Origin: an uncultured Clostridia bacterium | GTDB taxonomy: Bacteria > Bacillota > Clostridia > JAAYHZ01 | Assembly: GCA_937894465.1 (NCBI GenBank) | Contig: CALCRE010000017.1 | Location: forward strand, 1-34,552 | Reading direction: 5' to 3' | DNA length: 34,552 nt | Shown: one piece after another, positions 15,758 through 25,149 of the stretch | How the letters are laid out: each line of letters opens with the position of its first letter | Numbering within the stretch: the first letter of the stretch is position 1 | The notes under the pieces: generated by a model | What the model saw: the letters and a program-made list of their open reading frames with translations, nothing else | Told to the model about the DNA's origin: nothing | The model's database searches: none | Translations under genes and position numbers: made by a program

Positions 15758-16684
15758 TTATGGCTTATGTGTCTTGCTCAGTTTTCTATATTCTCCAGGT
15801 GGTACTCCGATGCTTTGCTTAAAGCATTTATAGAAATATTCCACTGATGAAAAACCTGTTTTGTCAGCAATTTCTTCCATGGATCGTTCTGTATCCTTCA
15901 ATAGGCCTTTTGCAACTTCTATTCTTGTTGTGGTTAATTTTTGCCTGTATGTCAAATTAAAATGTTTTTTTAAAAGCCGATTCAGATGCCTTACACTGAT
16001 GCAGATGTGCTTTGCCATATCCTCTGCCGTCAGAGAATGAATCCAATACGTTTCTTCAAAGAACAAATCTAAAACAAGATCCTCTCTTTCAGCGTTTTGT
16101 TCATATGGTGAGTGTTCACAAAACTCACTGTTAATGAATCGGAACATTTCAATAAAAAAGTCGGATAGAATGTTTTTAATTCTTTCGGTATACAGCAATT
16201 CTTTTCGCGTTATTTCCTCTCTCATGCGATTGAAGTATTCACATAAGCAAGTGCAATTTTCAATGAATAGATATGGTGATTCCGAAAGAACTTTGATGAC
16301 TTCGGTACACCAAGGCACTTGAAGGATATTCACAGAATCATCGATGATCATGTAATCAAACCGTATGCAATACTTGCGGGTCATTTTTTCGTTCATGCTT
16401 TGATAATGATATTCTCCCGGACTGATCAGGAAAAGACTGTGTTGTGAGACAGGTATGACGCTGTTTCCCGTTTCAATTACATCGTCTCCTTCCCAGAAAT
16501 ATTGCAGCTCGAAACTACTGTGGTTATGCCTGACATTTGTGCTCATATCCACTTGGTCTGTTGTGAATTGCTGAGCATTCAAATATATTTTCAACACAAG
16601 GGGATAGATGGTCACATCAAACTTCAGATAATTGTCCACCATGGCTTCGAATTTATTGCCGTATCGGTTGAAATCTTTCATCAT
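15758..16684 (-). CDS. AraC-family transcriptional regulator of the glycan locus
   Basis: The 308-residue protein has a cupin-like N-terminal sensing half (HNHSSFELQYFWEGDD, then SLFLISPGEYHYQ, residues ~48-100) and a C-terminal double helix-turn-helix (~205-305). The first HTH is SLTAEDMAKHICISVRHLNR; the second ends with the diagnostic TGFSSVEYFYKCFKQSIGVPPGEYRK. Such regulators bind a small sugar in the N-terminal half and usually activate catabolic operons. It is the last gene of the minus-strand run, 44 nt after the amidohydrolase, so it is likely autoregulated with its targets. An inverted repeat in the divergent promoter region (24988-25015) is a candidate site. Confidence 0.92.
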   Translation of the reverse strand: MMKDFNRYGNKFEAMVDNYLKFDVTIYPLVLKIYLNAQQFTTDQVDMSTNVRHNHSSFELQYFWEGDDVIETGNSVIPVSQHSLFLISPGEYHYQSMNEKMTRKYCIRFDYMIIDDSVNILQVPWCTEVIKVLSESPYLFIENCTCLCEYFNRMREEITRKELLYTERIKNILSDFFIEMFRFINSEFCEHSPYEQNAEREDLVLDLFFEETYWIHSLTAEDMAKHICISVRHLNRLLKKHFNLTYRQKLTTTRIEVAKGLLKDTERSMEEIADKTGFSSVEYFYKCFKQSIGVPPGEYRKLSKTHKP

Positions 16685-16728
16685 TTTATCCCTTTAGCCC
16701 AAGAAAAATTATTCTAGCCATTGTATTT

Positions 16729-17535
16729 TCAATGCCGATTCAAATATCGTTCCATGATCTTGTTGTTCAAGATGGCTATTTTCTCTTCCCGGCTGATTCG
16801 ACAACCTAACAACTTGCCCATGCAAGAGCTGAAGGACCCGTCTGTGCCGAACATGATACGTTCTACACCCATTTTCGAAACGGCATCCTCTATCATATAT
16901 TCATCATAAATGCTTCCGCTTATATCCATTAACACATTCGGACAATCGGCAATGGCCTTTAAGGACCATTGATAGTCACCTCCGCCGCCGATATGTGCAT
17001 AAATGAATAAGCTTTCCGGAAACTTTTTGGCAGCCTCTGCAAAATGGGTCCCGTCTGAAATGAAAGGTTCTGTCACCGGAAGGGAAGTAACCTTTCCGGC
17101 ATGCACCAGCATGGGAACATCCAATTGAATACACTTTTCTATGACACTATGTACCGCCGGATCGGATATGAAATAGTGGTTATACAGTTTGACACCGATA
17201 AAACCTAATTCATTGATGCAACGATCTATTTCATCACAGGCTTCTTTTGCATATCCCGGATTTACAAAGCACATGCCTTTAATGATATCCGGATGTCTTT
17301 GCATGGCTTCATATACAAAATCATTGTATTGTTTGCAGATGCCGGGAGTGGGATTTTCATAAACATAGGGAAGGGAGCATACCAAAACATCGAATCCGAC
17401 CCTCTTAGCGTTTTCTACCAATAAATCAGCATCTTGGACATTCAAGTTACCTTTTGAATCAGTCCATACATGCTCATGCCAATTCACAACCTTATTCTGC
17501 CGAAAGATGTCTAACTTCTCATTAAAGAATTCCAT
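16729..17535 (-). CDS. Amidohydrolase-2 family TIM-barrel metal hydrolase
   Basis: The frame is open to 17586, but ATG 17535 is preferred: AGGAGG lies 7 nt upstream, and the product then starts MEFFNEKLDIFRQNK. The 268-residue protein has the family metal motifs: H20-E-H22 (NWHEHVW), a central VHAGK histidine, IYAHIGGGGDY and FGTDGSF with the catalytic Asp. This family (Amidohydro_2) includes decarboxylases, lactonases and hydrolases of small carboxylic compounds. Within the glycan operon, lactone or uronate-derivative hydrolysis is plausible but unproven. It lies 89 nt downstream of the heparinase-like gene. Confidence 0.88.
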   Translation of the reverse strand: MEFFNEKLDIFRQNKVVNWHEHVWTDSKGNLNVQDADLLVENAKRVGFDVLVCSLPYVYENPTPGICKQYNDFVYEAMQRHPDIIKGMCFVNPGYAKEACDEIDRCINELGFIGVKLYNHYFISDPAVHSVIEKCIQLDVPMLVHAGKVTSLPVTEPFISDGTHFAEAAKKFPESLFIYAHIGGGGDYQWSLKAIADCPNVLMDISGSIYDEYMIEDAVSKMGVERIMFGTDGSFSSCMGKLLGCRISREEKIAILNNKIMERYLNRH

Positions 17536-17624
17536 TGAACTTCCTCCTGAGTGATTCCTCCGAGATGCTTTATTGTATTGTACCATTTCTTCAAATAGAA
17601 TAGAATAGATTGACTAAGCAAAGG

Positions 17625-20384
17625 TTAATAATAAATTTCCACCGGCAATAAAGGGAAACCTTCCACATGCTCTACTTTGTTTTCGGATATTTGAACTTCG
17701 AAATAGTCGGTAACATCGGAACTTTTAACCAAAAGGTTTTTCATGTGAACAAAACTTCCTTTCATAATCGTGACACATACCGGTTCAATATTTTGATCGT
17801 TTTCCGCCGATGCTTTTGCCCTGACAATACATATTTGAGCATTTGTTTTCAAATTCCAATCAGCAACGCAAAACATGGGCTGGCTTGCTTCCCGGTTACA
17901 TAGTGTCGGATCGATAAAAACCAAATAATCACGAAACCCGTTTTCCAAATCTATTCTTAAAGCGACATTGCTTTGAGAACATATATTGTTTTGATCGGTG
18001 ACCGGTACCCTAGTGACAGAGCGGATATTAGAACGACCTTCATAAGGTTCGATGACACATGCGAAAGTAGAGCGCAAGCCCGGAGATCCTGTTTTTCTTG
18101 TGATTAATGTGGGTATCCAGTCCTCCATACGACCGATTTCATTATGATCCTTTTTACCTCTCCACAGATCCACCCAAGATTCACAAAGCCTCACACTAGA
18201 AGGCCCGCTGACATCGGTGTACTTTACATAAACAGGTTCGTCACCTTGGTGTAATTGATAATAGCTGTCATCCGGTTGCCATGTAACAGACCAAACATCT
18301 TTTGGATTAAGATCTATAGAAAATTGTCTCATGGAATCGCAGAATTTTGAACCATCGGTTTCTTGCATGCTTAAATCATGTTTTACGATGTTACCAAAGG
18401 AGCTGCGCATGAATTTCGTATGATCCGATCCTCCTTCAACACGAAAGATGTCTATTACATAACAATCCTCCGGGGAAATGTCGGAAAGAAGAAGTGTCCT
18501 TTCAAAACGGTTTCCGGAATTTGCCTCCGGACAAGATGCGGTGACCGCTTTGAATATATTGCCGATTACCCATAAAAGAGTTTTCCCCATATCCGATTGG
18601 AATTTTCCATGGGTGATATGATTTTGCATATCTACCGACACTGTGTTATGAGCTGCAGTGGATCGATACCATGCAAATTTAGGATTGCGACCGTAATCCC
18701 ATCCTATATGAACGGGGGGATAGCCGAAATCCGGCATTAAGTCCAACCCTTTGGCAAATAAGCCTATGGTCAACCCGTCATGGTGACCGTGGTGCCCTCC
18801 GGAATCATAATTTAACCATACGGCTCTTTTTTGTTTTTCCTCACCGGAATGAAGCAATGCAAGACGCCAAGCGGTTTTGTTTACACTTTTTTGTTTTAGA
18901 TAAAAACCATTGCTTTGTATGACTAAGTCCAATGCATTTTCACTTTGTTGTATATCGGGGTTTGTCAGATCCAACTTGAATGCACCCTTTGCACAGTAAT
19001 TGTTACTTATATAAATGATTTTTGCAAAGTCCTGATCCTGTGTGATCTTATATAAATTCCATAGAACCGTTTCTATACAAGGATCCAAATAAGAGTGTTT
19101 GTAATAGTCTTTCGAATAGTATAGGACGGCATAATCGAGATCCGGTTGTGCAAAAGCACCGGTGTCACCGATACGAGGATAATATTTTTGTAAACACCAG
19201 GTATCAATGAAAAACCGATAAGACTCTTTCAAAATCGGATAGATATTCAACAATTCATTTATGAATCCCGTTTGCATATTCTCATAATACCAAAGAAAAT
19301 TAGAATACCCCCAAATGGCATGAGACGTGTACACCACCAACCCCTTTTCACCGGTGGTTCCGTCCACAGCAGTGGTATGCCTTGTAATATAATTAATATG
19401 CTCCATGATTTTTTCTTTATTTTCAGGCCATTCCAACACCGTTTCCACCATACACACTGTAATGTCGGTCTGGGGAACATTGGACTTGATTTTATGTTTG
19501 TTAGTGATAGCATCACGAAAAATCCTGTTTTCAATGTTTTCTTGGATATCTACAAATGTATTTTTCTCGGATGACCCGGTATCTAATGATTTTTGATGCA
19601 AAAAGGAAACAAGTTGACGATCCGTTTTCACAGCATCAAAAATCTGATCATATGCTAATACCATATCCCGTATGTCGAGGCAGGAGACAAACCAGTATGA
19701 AATATATCCGTGATCGACATTCATGCGGTCATACATAATCCCTTGGGACATAAAATCAAAGTCCGGAAACACATCGGCCACACGGTCTAACAATATGCAA
19801 GCTTTTCGGGCGTACACCGGATAACCGGTTGCCACATAGGCTTTTGCCAGGTTTTTGATTCCGTTGAAAATGAGTTGAGTCCACTGTCCGAAAAGCATAT
19901 AGTAAGCGATAAACATCCAAGTGTGTCCGTCTTGGGTATATCCGTTTCCGTCATCTACGCCAAAATACAATTGATCAGGATCTGTGCTTTTCATGTTTTT
20001 CAACAAGGACCTGTCAGCTTTTGCGTAATTAAAGTTTCCGTTCCTTTCAAGACCGGATTGATAGAAAGCGGAAAAATCGTTTTTGGGGAAGAATTCCTTA
20101 CAGCCGGGACATTGAACTTTGTATGGATTGTTCCATACGTCAATAATCCAATTGAACAAAGGAACTTTACAATGACAAGACGGGCAATAACCGTCCGAAA
20201 AGACATGGTAAGCCCGTTTCAAATCGGATGAAAAAACTAAACTCCATAGTTGGTCATCAGTCATGCCAAGCCATGGAGCGGCTTTTTCCGTGATGGCTTG
20301 TCTTGCTTCTTCGTTATTCCAAGCATTCTTTCTAATGATGTGCATCAAATCCTGATGAAAGAAAACACTACTGGTTTTACTCAT
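17625..20384 (-). CDS. Heparinase II/III-family polysaccharide lyase with N-terminal zinc-ribbon-like motif
   Basis: The 919-residue protein has no signal peptide. Residues 67-95 carry C67-PS-C70 and C92-PG-C95 followed by KEFFPKNDF, a likely structural zinc site seen in some heparinase-like proteins. An alpha/alpha-toroid region (~130-470) follows. The beta-sandwich lyase half has GGHHGHHDGLTIGLFAKGLDLMPDFGYP (H531, H532, H534, H535) and WYRSTAAHNTVSVD (His579), typical of Hepar_II_III. It should cleave uronic-acid-containing glycans by beta-elimination. The start is uncertain: ATG 20384 lacks a close ribosome binding site, while Met14 (20345) has AGGA just upstream. It starts 19 nt after the other lyase gene. 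Confidence 0.88.
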   Translation of the reverse strand: MSKTSSVFFHQDLMHIIRKNAWNNEEARQAITEKAAPWLGMTDDQLWSLVFSSDLKRAYHVFSDGYCPSCHCKVPLFNWIIDVWNNPYKVQCPGCKEFFPKNDFSAFYQSGLERNGNFNYAKADRSLLKNMKSTDPDQLYFGVDDGNGYTQDGHTWMFIAYYMLFGQWTQLIFNGIKNLAKAYVATGYPVYARKACILLDRVADVFPDFDFMSQGIMYDRMNVDHGYISYWFVSCLDIRDMVLAYDQIFDAVKTDRQLVSFLHQKSLDTGSSEKNTFVDIQENIENRIFRDAITNKHKIKSNVPQTDITVCMVETVLEWPENKEKIMEHINYITRHTTAVDGTTGEKGLVVYTSHAIWGYSNFLWYYENMQTGFINELLNIYPILKESYRFFIDTWCLQKYYPRIGDTGAFAQPDLDYAVLYYSKDYYKHSYLDPCIETVLWNLYKITQDQDFAKIIYISNNYCAKGAFKLDLTNPDIQQSENALDLVIQSNGFYLKQKSVNKTAWRLALLHSGEEKQKRAVWLNYDSGGHHGHHDGLTIGLFAKGLDLMPDFGYPPVHIGWDYGRNPKFAWYRSTAAHNTVSVDMQNHITHGKFQSDMGKTLLWVIGNIFKAVTASCPEANSGNRFERTLLLSDISPEDCYVIDIFRVEGGSDHTKFMRSSFGNIVKHDLSMQETDGSKFCDSMRQFSIDLNPKDVWSVTWQPDDSYYQLHQGDEPVYVKYTDVSGPSSVRLCESWVDLWRGKKDHNEIGRMEDWIPTLITRKTGSPGLRSTFACVIEPYEGRSNIRSVTRVPVTDQNNICSQSNVALRIDLENGFRDYLVFIDPTLCNREASQPMFCVADWNLKTNAQICIVRAKASAENDQNIEPVCVTIMKGSFVHMKNLLVKSSDVTDYFEVQISENKVEHVEGFPLLPVEIYY

Positions 20385-20403
20385 GATATATTATCCGTAC
20401 GAA

Positions 20404-23400
20404 TCAGTACGACACACCTCCGTTTTCGTCTATAATGATTGTGGTTGACCCGTTCCATTGTATAAATGGAAAATGAGTCATTTTAGAGGACCGGTTTTTA
20501 TCTATGATGAATCCGGGTTCCATATCACCTAAATCCACAATGGTTTTTCCATCCTCTAAGAAGCTTCCCTTGATCCGGTAAGCATGGGTGGTCTGATCGG
20601 GATGATAGACAACCATGAATTGATCATTTACGTTTTTAGATAGTATACTGTCTATCATGAAACCGTTTACTGCATCGTTTCGCCCTTTGGACAAAGCACT
20701 CAGCACATTACCTGTTGTTCTTTTGGTTTCAATCAAAACAGCTCCTTTAAAGCACAATTTCCCACTGACTGCTTGAGCAATAACCGCCTTCCCGTGTTGG
20801 ATTTTTAAAGCCCCGAATTGGCCTTTAAAATCAATTCCATCAATTGAAACAAACAGATCATCGTGATATGCACTGAATACATAATCAACAAATCCTTCTC
20901 CGGTTACCTTTGTAACCACATCCAAACTCGAACAACCAATAGGATACAACCTTTCAACAGAATATATTTTTTGCGGCTGATCCTTTTCAAAAGCCTCAAA
21001 CACATGAAGGAACACCGATTCTAAATCCGCTCCTTCTCTTCGCAACACCAACTTATCCATTTGGTATTGATCTGTGGTATCGTTGTGGTCAAGAATATAG
21101 GATTGCCTGGTTAGCCTCAGTGAAGGCGCTTTTCCTAAAAACAATTTTCCTTCCGTATGATCACCGTAAACATGAACTCCTTTTCCTTGATGAGGCTCTT
21201 GGGTAATCGTACAAACCATTGAATAGGGTTGATTTTTAAGTTCTAGTGTCTTCACGTCCTCAACATACATGTATCCATGATAATGCCCCGATGCTTCTCC
21301 TTGATAAAGCTCTTCTTTTGGTTTCAAAAAAGGAACTCCATACGGGAGCATGGTTTCTTCTTCACCGGTGTGTTGCGGCCACATGGATGTGACGGTATCA
21401 TAATCGGCACAAAAATTGAGAGAATATTCATGGCGATTGCCACCTTTTACCCTGAAAATATCAAGGACATAGCGTGAGGATTCTATATCTCCTGTAGGTA
21501 CCATGATGGTTTCACGGTCATAGATTGATGTTTGATCATAACAACTTGAATCCGTAGCACGTACGATATTTACAAATGAATTTCCCGGAACAAACCTTAT
21601 ATAGTTTCCCCCATGGGGATTACGGAGAGATTCTTGTCCGTCCACTGTGACGGTGTTATGGGCTAATGTGGAAGCAGCCCATCTGCGGTTGTAGGTATGC
21701 GTGTATCCTATATCCGGTAAAAGCTCCACACCGTTAGCAAAGAGGCTGATGTTTAAACAGTCCCAATGGTTATGGCCATATTTTGGTTGACAGTTCATGA
21801 TGCTTTGAACAGGATCTATTTTACTCCTGTTTGTCAATCTTGCAATTTTGGCTGCAGGAAACAACACGGGCTCATAAATTACATCGGACAAGGCCGTTTG
21901 CAATGTTGAATTGGAGTCTTGTATGGTGACGGTTCTACCGTTTGGATACTGTAATATTTCCGGAATAGATGCGGCACTTTCCAATAACGGATAATTTTTA
22001 TACAGATCGGGTTGATCTATTCGTTCTCCTGTTCCCGGGTAAATGTATCCTGTCGGATCGGAATAATTGGAAAGTCTTTTTAGTGTTCTTAAAACTCCGT
22101 TTGTGATCATTTGATGATATGACACGGTGACTTCCGAGAAAAAGCCGTCGAACAAATAATAATGGTTTATAAAGTAATCAATTCGTTCTAGAGCCATATG
22201 AACATATTCCGGTTTTTCTAATGCACTTCCGATTCGAATCAGTCCCTCCCATATGGACGCATCCATATTTGTATTTTGGATGCCGTAGGAAAAGACAAAG
22301 TCCAGTCCTTCTTCTATGATGTTTCGCACCTCAGATGCAATATCTTGTCGGTATTCAACGGACAATTGTTCAAAGGCGTCGGTTTTTATAATCGAGGCAT
22401 ATGCTTCTGCAATACTTGCAATATAGGACAAATCGGCATAAAACCAGTTGGACCAAAACCCACCGTAATAAGGGTAGGGGGGACCTAGCCGGATATCCAT
22501 AGGATATTTCACCCGATAATAATCCGAGTAGGGTTCGTAAAACCGATATCGTCGGCAAAGATGAGCCAATATTTTAGCAGCCCCGGAGGGATCCTTTTGT
22601 GCGATACTCGGCAACTTGTTACACACGGCAGCCTTTTGTTCAGCCCACAAGGCCGCAGATAAATAGCAAGGAGTACCGTCAGATGTCCGGTAAAAAGGAT
22701 ATACAATGTTCTCCCCGTGACGGTTGGTGAAGGAAATGGATTCGGTTTCCGGAAAATCCGGGCTTGGATAAAGATCGCCGGATTTTTGAGATCGTATTTT
22801 CTGTGGATTTGAAAAATCATATTCAAATGTACCGTATGTCCTAAGTTGAGGAAATCTCGGATCATGGGTATTCCTCATTCCTCCGTAAGGAGGAACGATG
22901 TTGAGAACTTCGTTTGCCTCTTTGCTGATATATGAGCAATCAACATGTGTTTTTCCCGGAGTCGGCTCATTGTTATTGTCCCTTGTTTCCATGATTAGAT
23001 GCCTTCGATCCATATAAAGGAAGGTTTCTTTTTCATGATGTAGTAAATGTAGCTTGTAAAACCCTTCTTCTTTTACAGGAGGGTTGGAAAAATCAATAAT
23101 GTCAAGGTTATCATGATGTTGCAATGTGTAATTCAAAGGTGTTCTTTGCCCGGAAGGGGTTTCCCAAATGAGAGTATATGGACTGAAATCCGGATCATTC
23201 GTAAGAGTTAATCGTTTTTTGTTGGCTCGGACCGATTCAAGCTTTATGTAAGAATACCGGCTACTGAAGTCTTCTTGTCTTGTAACGATACTTACATCAA
23301 CAAAAACAGAAGGGTCTTTTAATAAAGAGATACCTACATCTCCGTTTTCTTCTTCGATAAAAAAGCCGCTTCGAATCGGGAATAAAGATGTCAAAGGACT

Positions 23401-23886
23401 AATGCCCCAATCGACCCGAACCACATTGATCATCAATGTACTCCAATTCAAATTTAATTTGTGAAGGGGTATTTTTACAAATGCTTTGTGTCCTCCTGGA
23501 ATAGGGGAGATGACAAGACTATGGTCAGGTGTGATCTTTTTTTCCGAGGGGTAAAAGCTTACGGATACCGGTTTTGAATTAATATAATTGACCGGTATCT
23601 TGTAAAGGTTGCTTGAAGGTTCATTGCATTTTATGTAGATTATATGACTTTGATGAAGAGGTGTTTTTACTGAAGACGATTCAAAAGCCAATTCCATATA
23701 CAAATACCGGTCATCTTTTATCATTTTAAAGCTATCGTCAATGCTTATTCTTTCGCTGGAATACATTTTTATATTTACACTCAAAGGTGTAATGGATTGC
23801 ATTTTGTCGATTGCCTGTTGGTCATTTAAAAACGTTTCATGTTCAATGCAACGGATCGGTCCCGTCCAAAAAGGTATCTCCATCAT
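20404..23886 (-). CDS. Large heparinase II/III-family protein with N-terminal CBM9-like region
   Basis: The frame is open to an ATG at 23985, but the ATGATG at 23886 is preferred because TGGAG lies 6 nt upstream; no site precedes 23985. About 1,160 residues result, far longer than typical heparinase II (~770). Numbering from 23985: residues ~80-210 look CBM9-like (SIDDSFKMIKDDRYLYMELAF), ~230-330 is another beta domain, ~450-720 the alpha/alpha toroid, and KYGHNHWDCLNISLFANGVE (H738, H740) plus STLAHNTVTVDG (His776) mark the lyase half. There is no signal peptide. It likely acts with the second lyase encoded 19 nt downstream. The substrate is unknown; uronic-acid-containing glycans are the family's usual targets. 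Confidence 0.85.
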   Translation of the reverse strand: MMEIPFWTGPIRCIEHETFLNDQQAIDKMQSITPLSVNIKMYSSERISIDDSFKMIKDDRYLYMELAFESSSVKTPLHQSHIIYIKCNEPSSNLYKIPVNYINSKPVSVSFYPSEKKITPDHSLVISPIPGGHKAFVKIPLHKLNLNWSTLMINVVRVDWGISPLTSLFPIRSGFFIEEENGDVGISLLKDPSVFVDVSIVTRQEDFSSRYSYIKLESVRANKKRLTLTNDPDFSPYTLIWETPSGQRTPLNYTLQHHDNLDIIDFSNPPVKEEGFYKLHLLHHEKETFLYMDRRHLIMETRDNNNEPTPGKTHVDCSYISKEANEVLNIVPPYGGMRNTHDPRFPQLRTYGTFEYDFSNPQKIRSQKSGDLYPSPDFPETESISFTNRHGENIVYPFYRTSDGTPCYLSAALWAEQKAAVCNKLPSIAQKDPSGAAKILAHLCRRYRFYEPYSDYYRVKYPMDIRLGPPYPYYGGFWSNWFYADLSYIASIAEAYASIIKTDAFEQLSVEYRQDIASEVRNIIEEGLDFVFSYGIQNTNMDASIWEGLIRIGSALEKPEYVHMALERIDYFINHYYLFDGFFSEVTVSYHQMITNGVLRTLKRLSNYSDPTGYIYPGTGERIDQPDLYKNYPLLESAASIPEILQYPNGRTVTIQDSNSTLQTALSDVIYEPVLFPAAKIARLTNRSKIDPVQSIMNCQPKYGHNHWDCLNISLFANGVELLPDIGYTHTYNRRWAASTLAHNTVTVDGQESLRNPHGGNYIRFVPGNSFVNIVRATDSSCYDQTSIYDRETIMVPTGDIESSRYVLDIFRVKGGNRHEYSLNFCADYDTVTSMWPQHTGEEETMLPYGVPFLKPKEELYQGEASGHYHGYMYVEDVKTLELKNQPYSMVCTITQEPHQGKGVHVYGDHTEGKLFLGKAPSLRLTRQSYILDHNDTTDQYQMDKLVLRREGADLESVFLHVFEAFEKDQPQKIYSVERLYPIGCSSLDVVTKVTGEGFVDYVFSAYHDDLFVSIDGIDFKGQFGALKIQHGKAVIAQAVSGKLCFKGAVLIETKRTTGNVLSALSKGRNDAVNGFMIDSILSKNVNDQFMVVYHPDQTTHAYRIKGSFLEDGKTIVDLGDMEPGFIIDKNRSSKMTHFPFIQWNGSTTIIIDENGGVSY

Positions 23887-24131
23887 ATAATTCTCCATTA
23901 TTTTAAGTTTCATATTTGACCGGTATTTGTATAGGGGACAGTGGAATAGATACAAACACCGGTCAACAGCAAAATTGTTATTCATTTACTTTGCGAACCA
24001 TTTAAATTTCATCCGGTTCCCCTATATTACTTAAAGTTTATTACAAACACACAGGGGAGAATAATGAAATTACCGGTCAAAAATGAAAAACCTGTGTCCG
24101 ATAATCACAATAAATTGAAAACTTTGATATT

Positions 24132-24938
24132 TTATTTATCAACTTTTTTAAATGCTTTAATCAAGTCACTGCTATCATAGACAAATCCATACTGGCTGCC
24201 TACTCGCCATAATCCCATTTGAGTGTGGGCAAGTGTGTCTCTTGATTCCTTGTTTTCAATGGCGGTCACAGCGTCAGATACCACAGAACACATAAACCGC
24301 CTTCTTGCCATGTCCACCATACCACCGGGAGAAACAAGCAAACAACCGTCCACTGCAAAACCCATGTAAATCAAATGGTTCACACTGTCTTCAACAGCAA
24401 CTGCAGCAAGTTGCTCTGTGTTTACCGCTACCGGCTCAATCCCCTGCGGGCGAGCGGATTCAATGAAATTCACATATCGTTGATCCGACAGGGCTTTTGC
24501 TTTGGCAATAGCTGCATAGGTTCCTTCGCCGGCTCCGTGCACAAGGTCTGCACGCTGTGCATACAAACTGCGTAACACATCATCATGTGTTGCCACATGT
24601 TGTGGCGATACAACCGGTTCTGCCGCATTGACGGCACGTATGTATCCGGGCAATGACTCATAATATCCGCTCCTCATGGGTATATGATATATTTTAATAT
24701 TGTTTTGTCGCGCAGCATTAAGGAGCGGTGAAAATGTCTTTGCTGCTATTTCATAACAGCGTTGCAGGTATTCCACTGATGTAAAATATTCCGGGGAGTC
24801 TTCCTGTTCTCCCACATATACTGCATGCATCACCACCAAGGCGGTTTTGTCCAAGTTCAACGGAAGTGGTTTTTCACCCCAACCTCCAAGTCCATATTGC
24901 TGATAATATTTTGTGTTTACCATTACTGTTCTGTCCAT
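24132..24938 (-). CDS. Isochorismatase-like cysteine hydrolase with altered triad
   Basis: The 268-residue protein has the isochorismatase-like layout: a first strand ALVVMHAVYV (family ALLVIDMQ), a central region, and YMGFAVDGCLLVSPGGMVDMARRRF with nucleophile-type Cys199, then CSVVSDAVTA. The catalytic Asp of the family is replaced by His38, and a clear catalytic Lys block is not seen. It may be a divergent hydrolase or a non-hydrolytic relative. N-terminal residues 1-30 (YYQQYGLGGWGEKPLPLNLDK) resemble family members that act in clusters with sugar or amide catabolism. It heads the minus-strand run; AAAGGA sits 7 nt before ATG 24938. Confidence 0.8.
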   Translation of the reverse strand: MDRTVMVNTKYYQQYGLGGWGEKPLPLNLDKTALVVMHAVYVGEQEDSPEYFTSVEYLQRCYEIAAKTFSPLLNAARQNNIKIYHIPMRSGYYESLPGYIRAVNAAEPVVSPQHVATHDDVLRSLYAQRADLVHGAGEGTYAAIAKAKALSDQRYVNFIESARPQGIEPVAVNTEQLAAVAVEDSVNHLIYMGFAVDGCLLVSPGGMVDMARRRFMCSVVSDAVTAIENKESRDTLAHTQMGLWRVGSQYGFVYDSSDLIKAFKKVDK

Positions 24939-24987
24939 TTTTTTGTCCTTTCTTAGGCTTAATCATTGAAGCGGTTCTACGTTACCT

Positions 24988-25015
24988 TAATCCATATCTT
25001 ACACAATATAGATTA
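24988..25015. promoter_or_regulatory. Inverted repeat in the divergent promoter region, candidate operator
   Basis: TAATCCATAT (24988-24997) and ATATAGATTA (25006-25015) match in 9 of 10 positions around an 8-bp spacer. It lies between the two divergent operons, 50 bp from the start of the isochorismatase-like gene and 51 bp upstream of the plus-strand -35. Confidence 0.4.
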
Positions 25016-25065
25016 GAATAGAAAGATATTAACAGTGGTTTTTTAAATAAAGACATGCTGCATTA

Positions 25066-25095
25066 TTGACGTACCCTATATTTGTAAGGTAGTAT
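25066..25095 (+). promoter_or_regulatory. Promoter of the URO-D/glycosidase operon
   Basis: TTGACG (25066-25071), 18-nt spacer, TAGTAT (25090-25095). The predicted start near 25102 leaves a short leader before ATG 25150. Confidence 0.5.
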
Positions 25096-25149
25096 GGAAA
25101 TTAATAGCATAACCTTTGGACTGTTGTATTTGATCTGATGGAGGTTTTT

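Noticed and set aside
24064..24180. A 38-codon plus-strand ORF behind GGGGAG.
   Set aside because: It runs into the antisense of the isochorismatase-like gene, shows no family resemblance and is probably chance.
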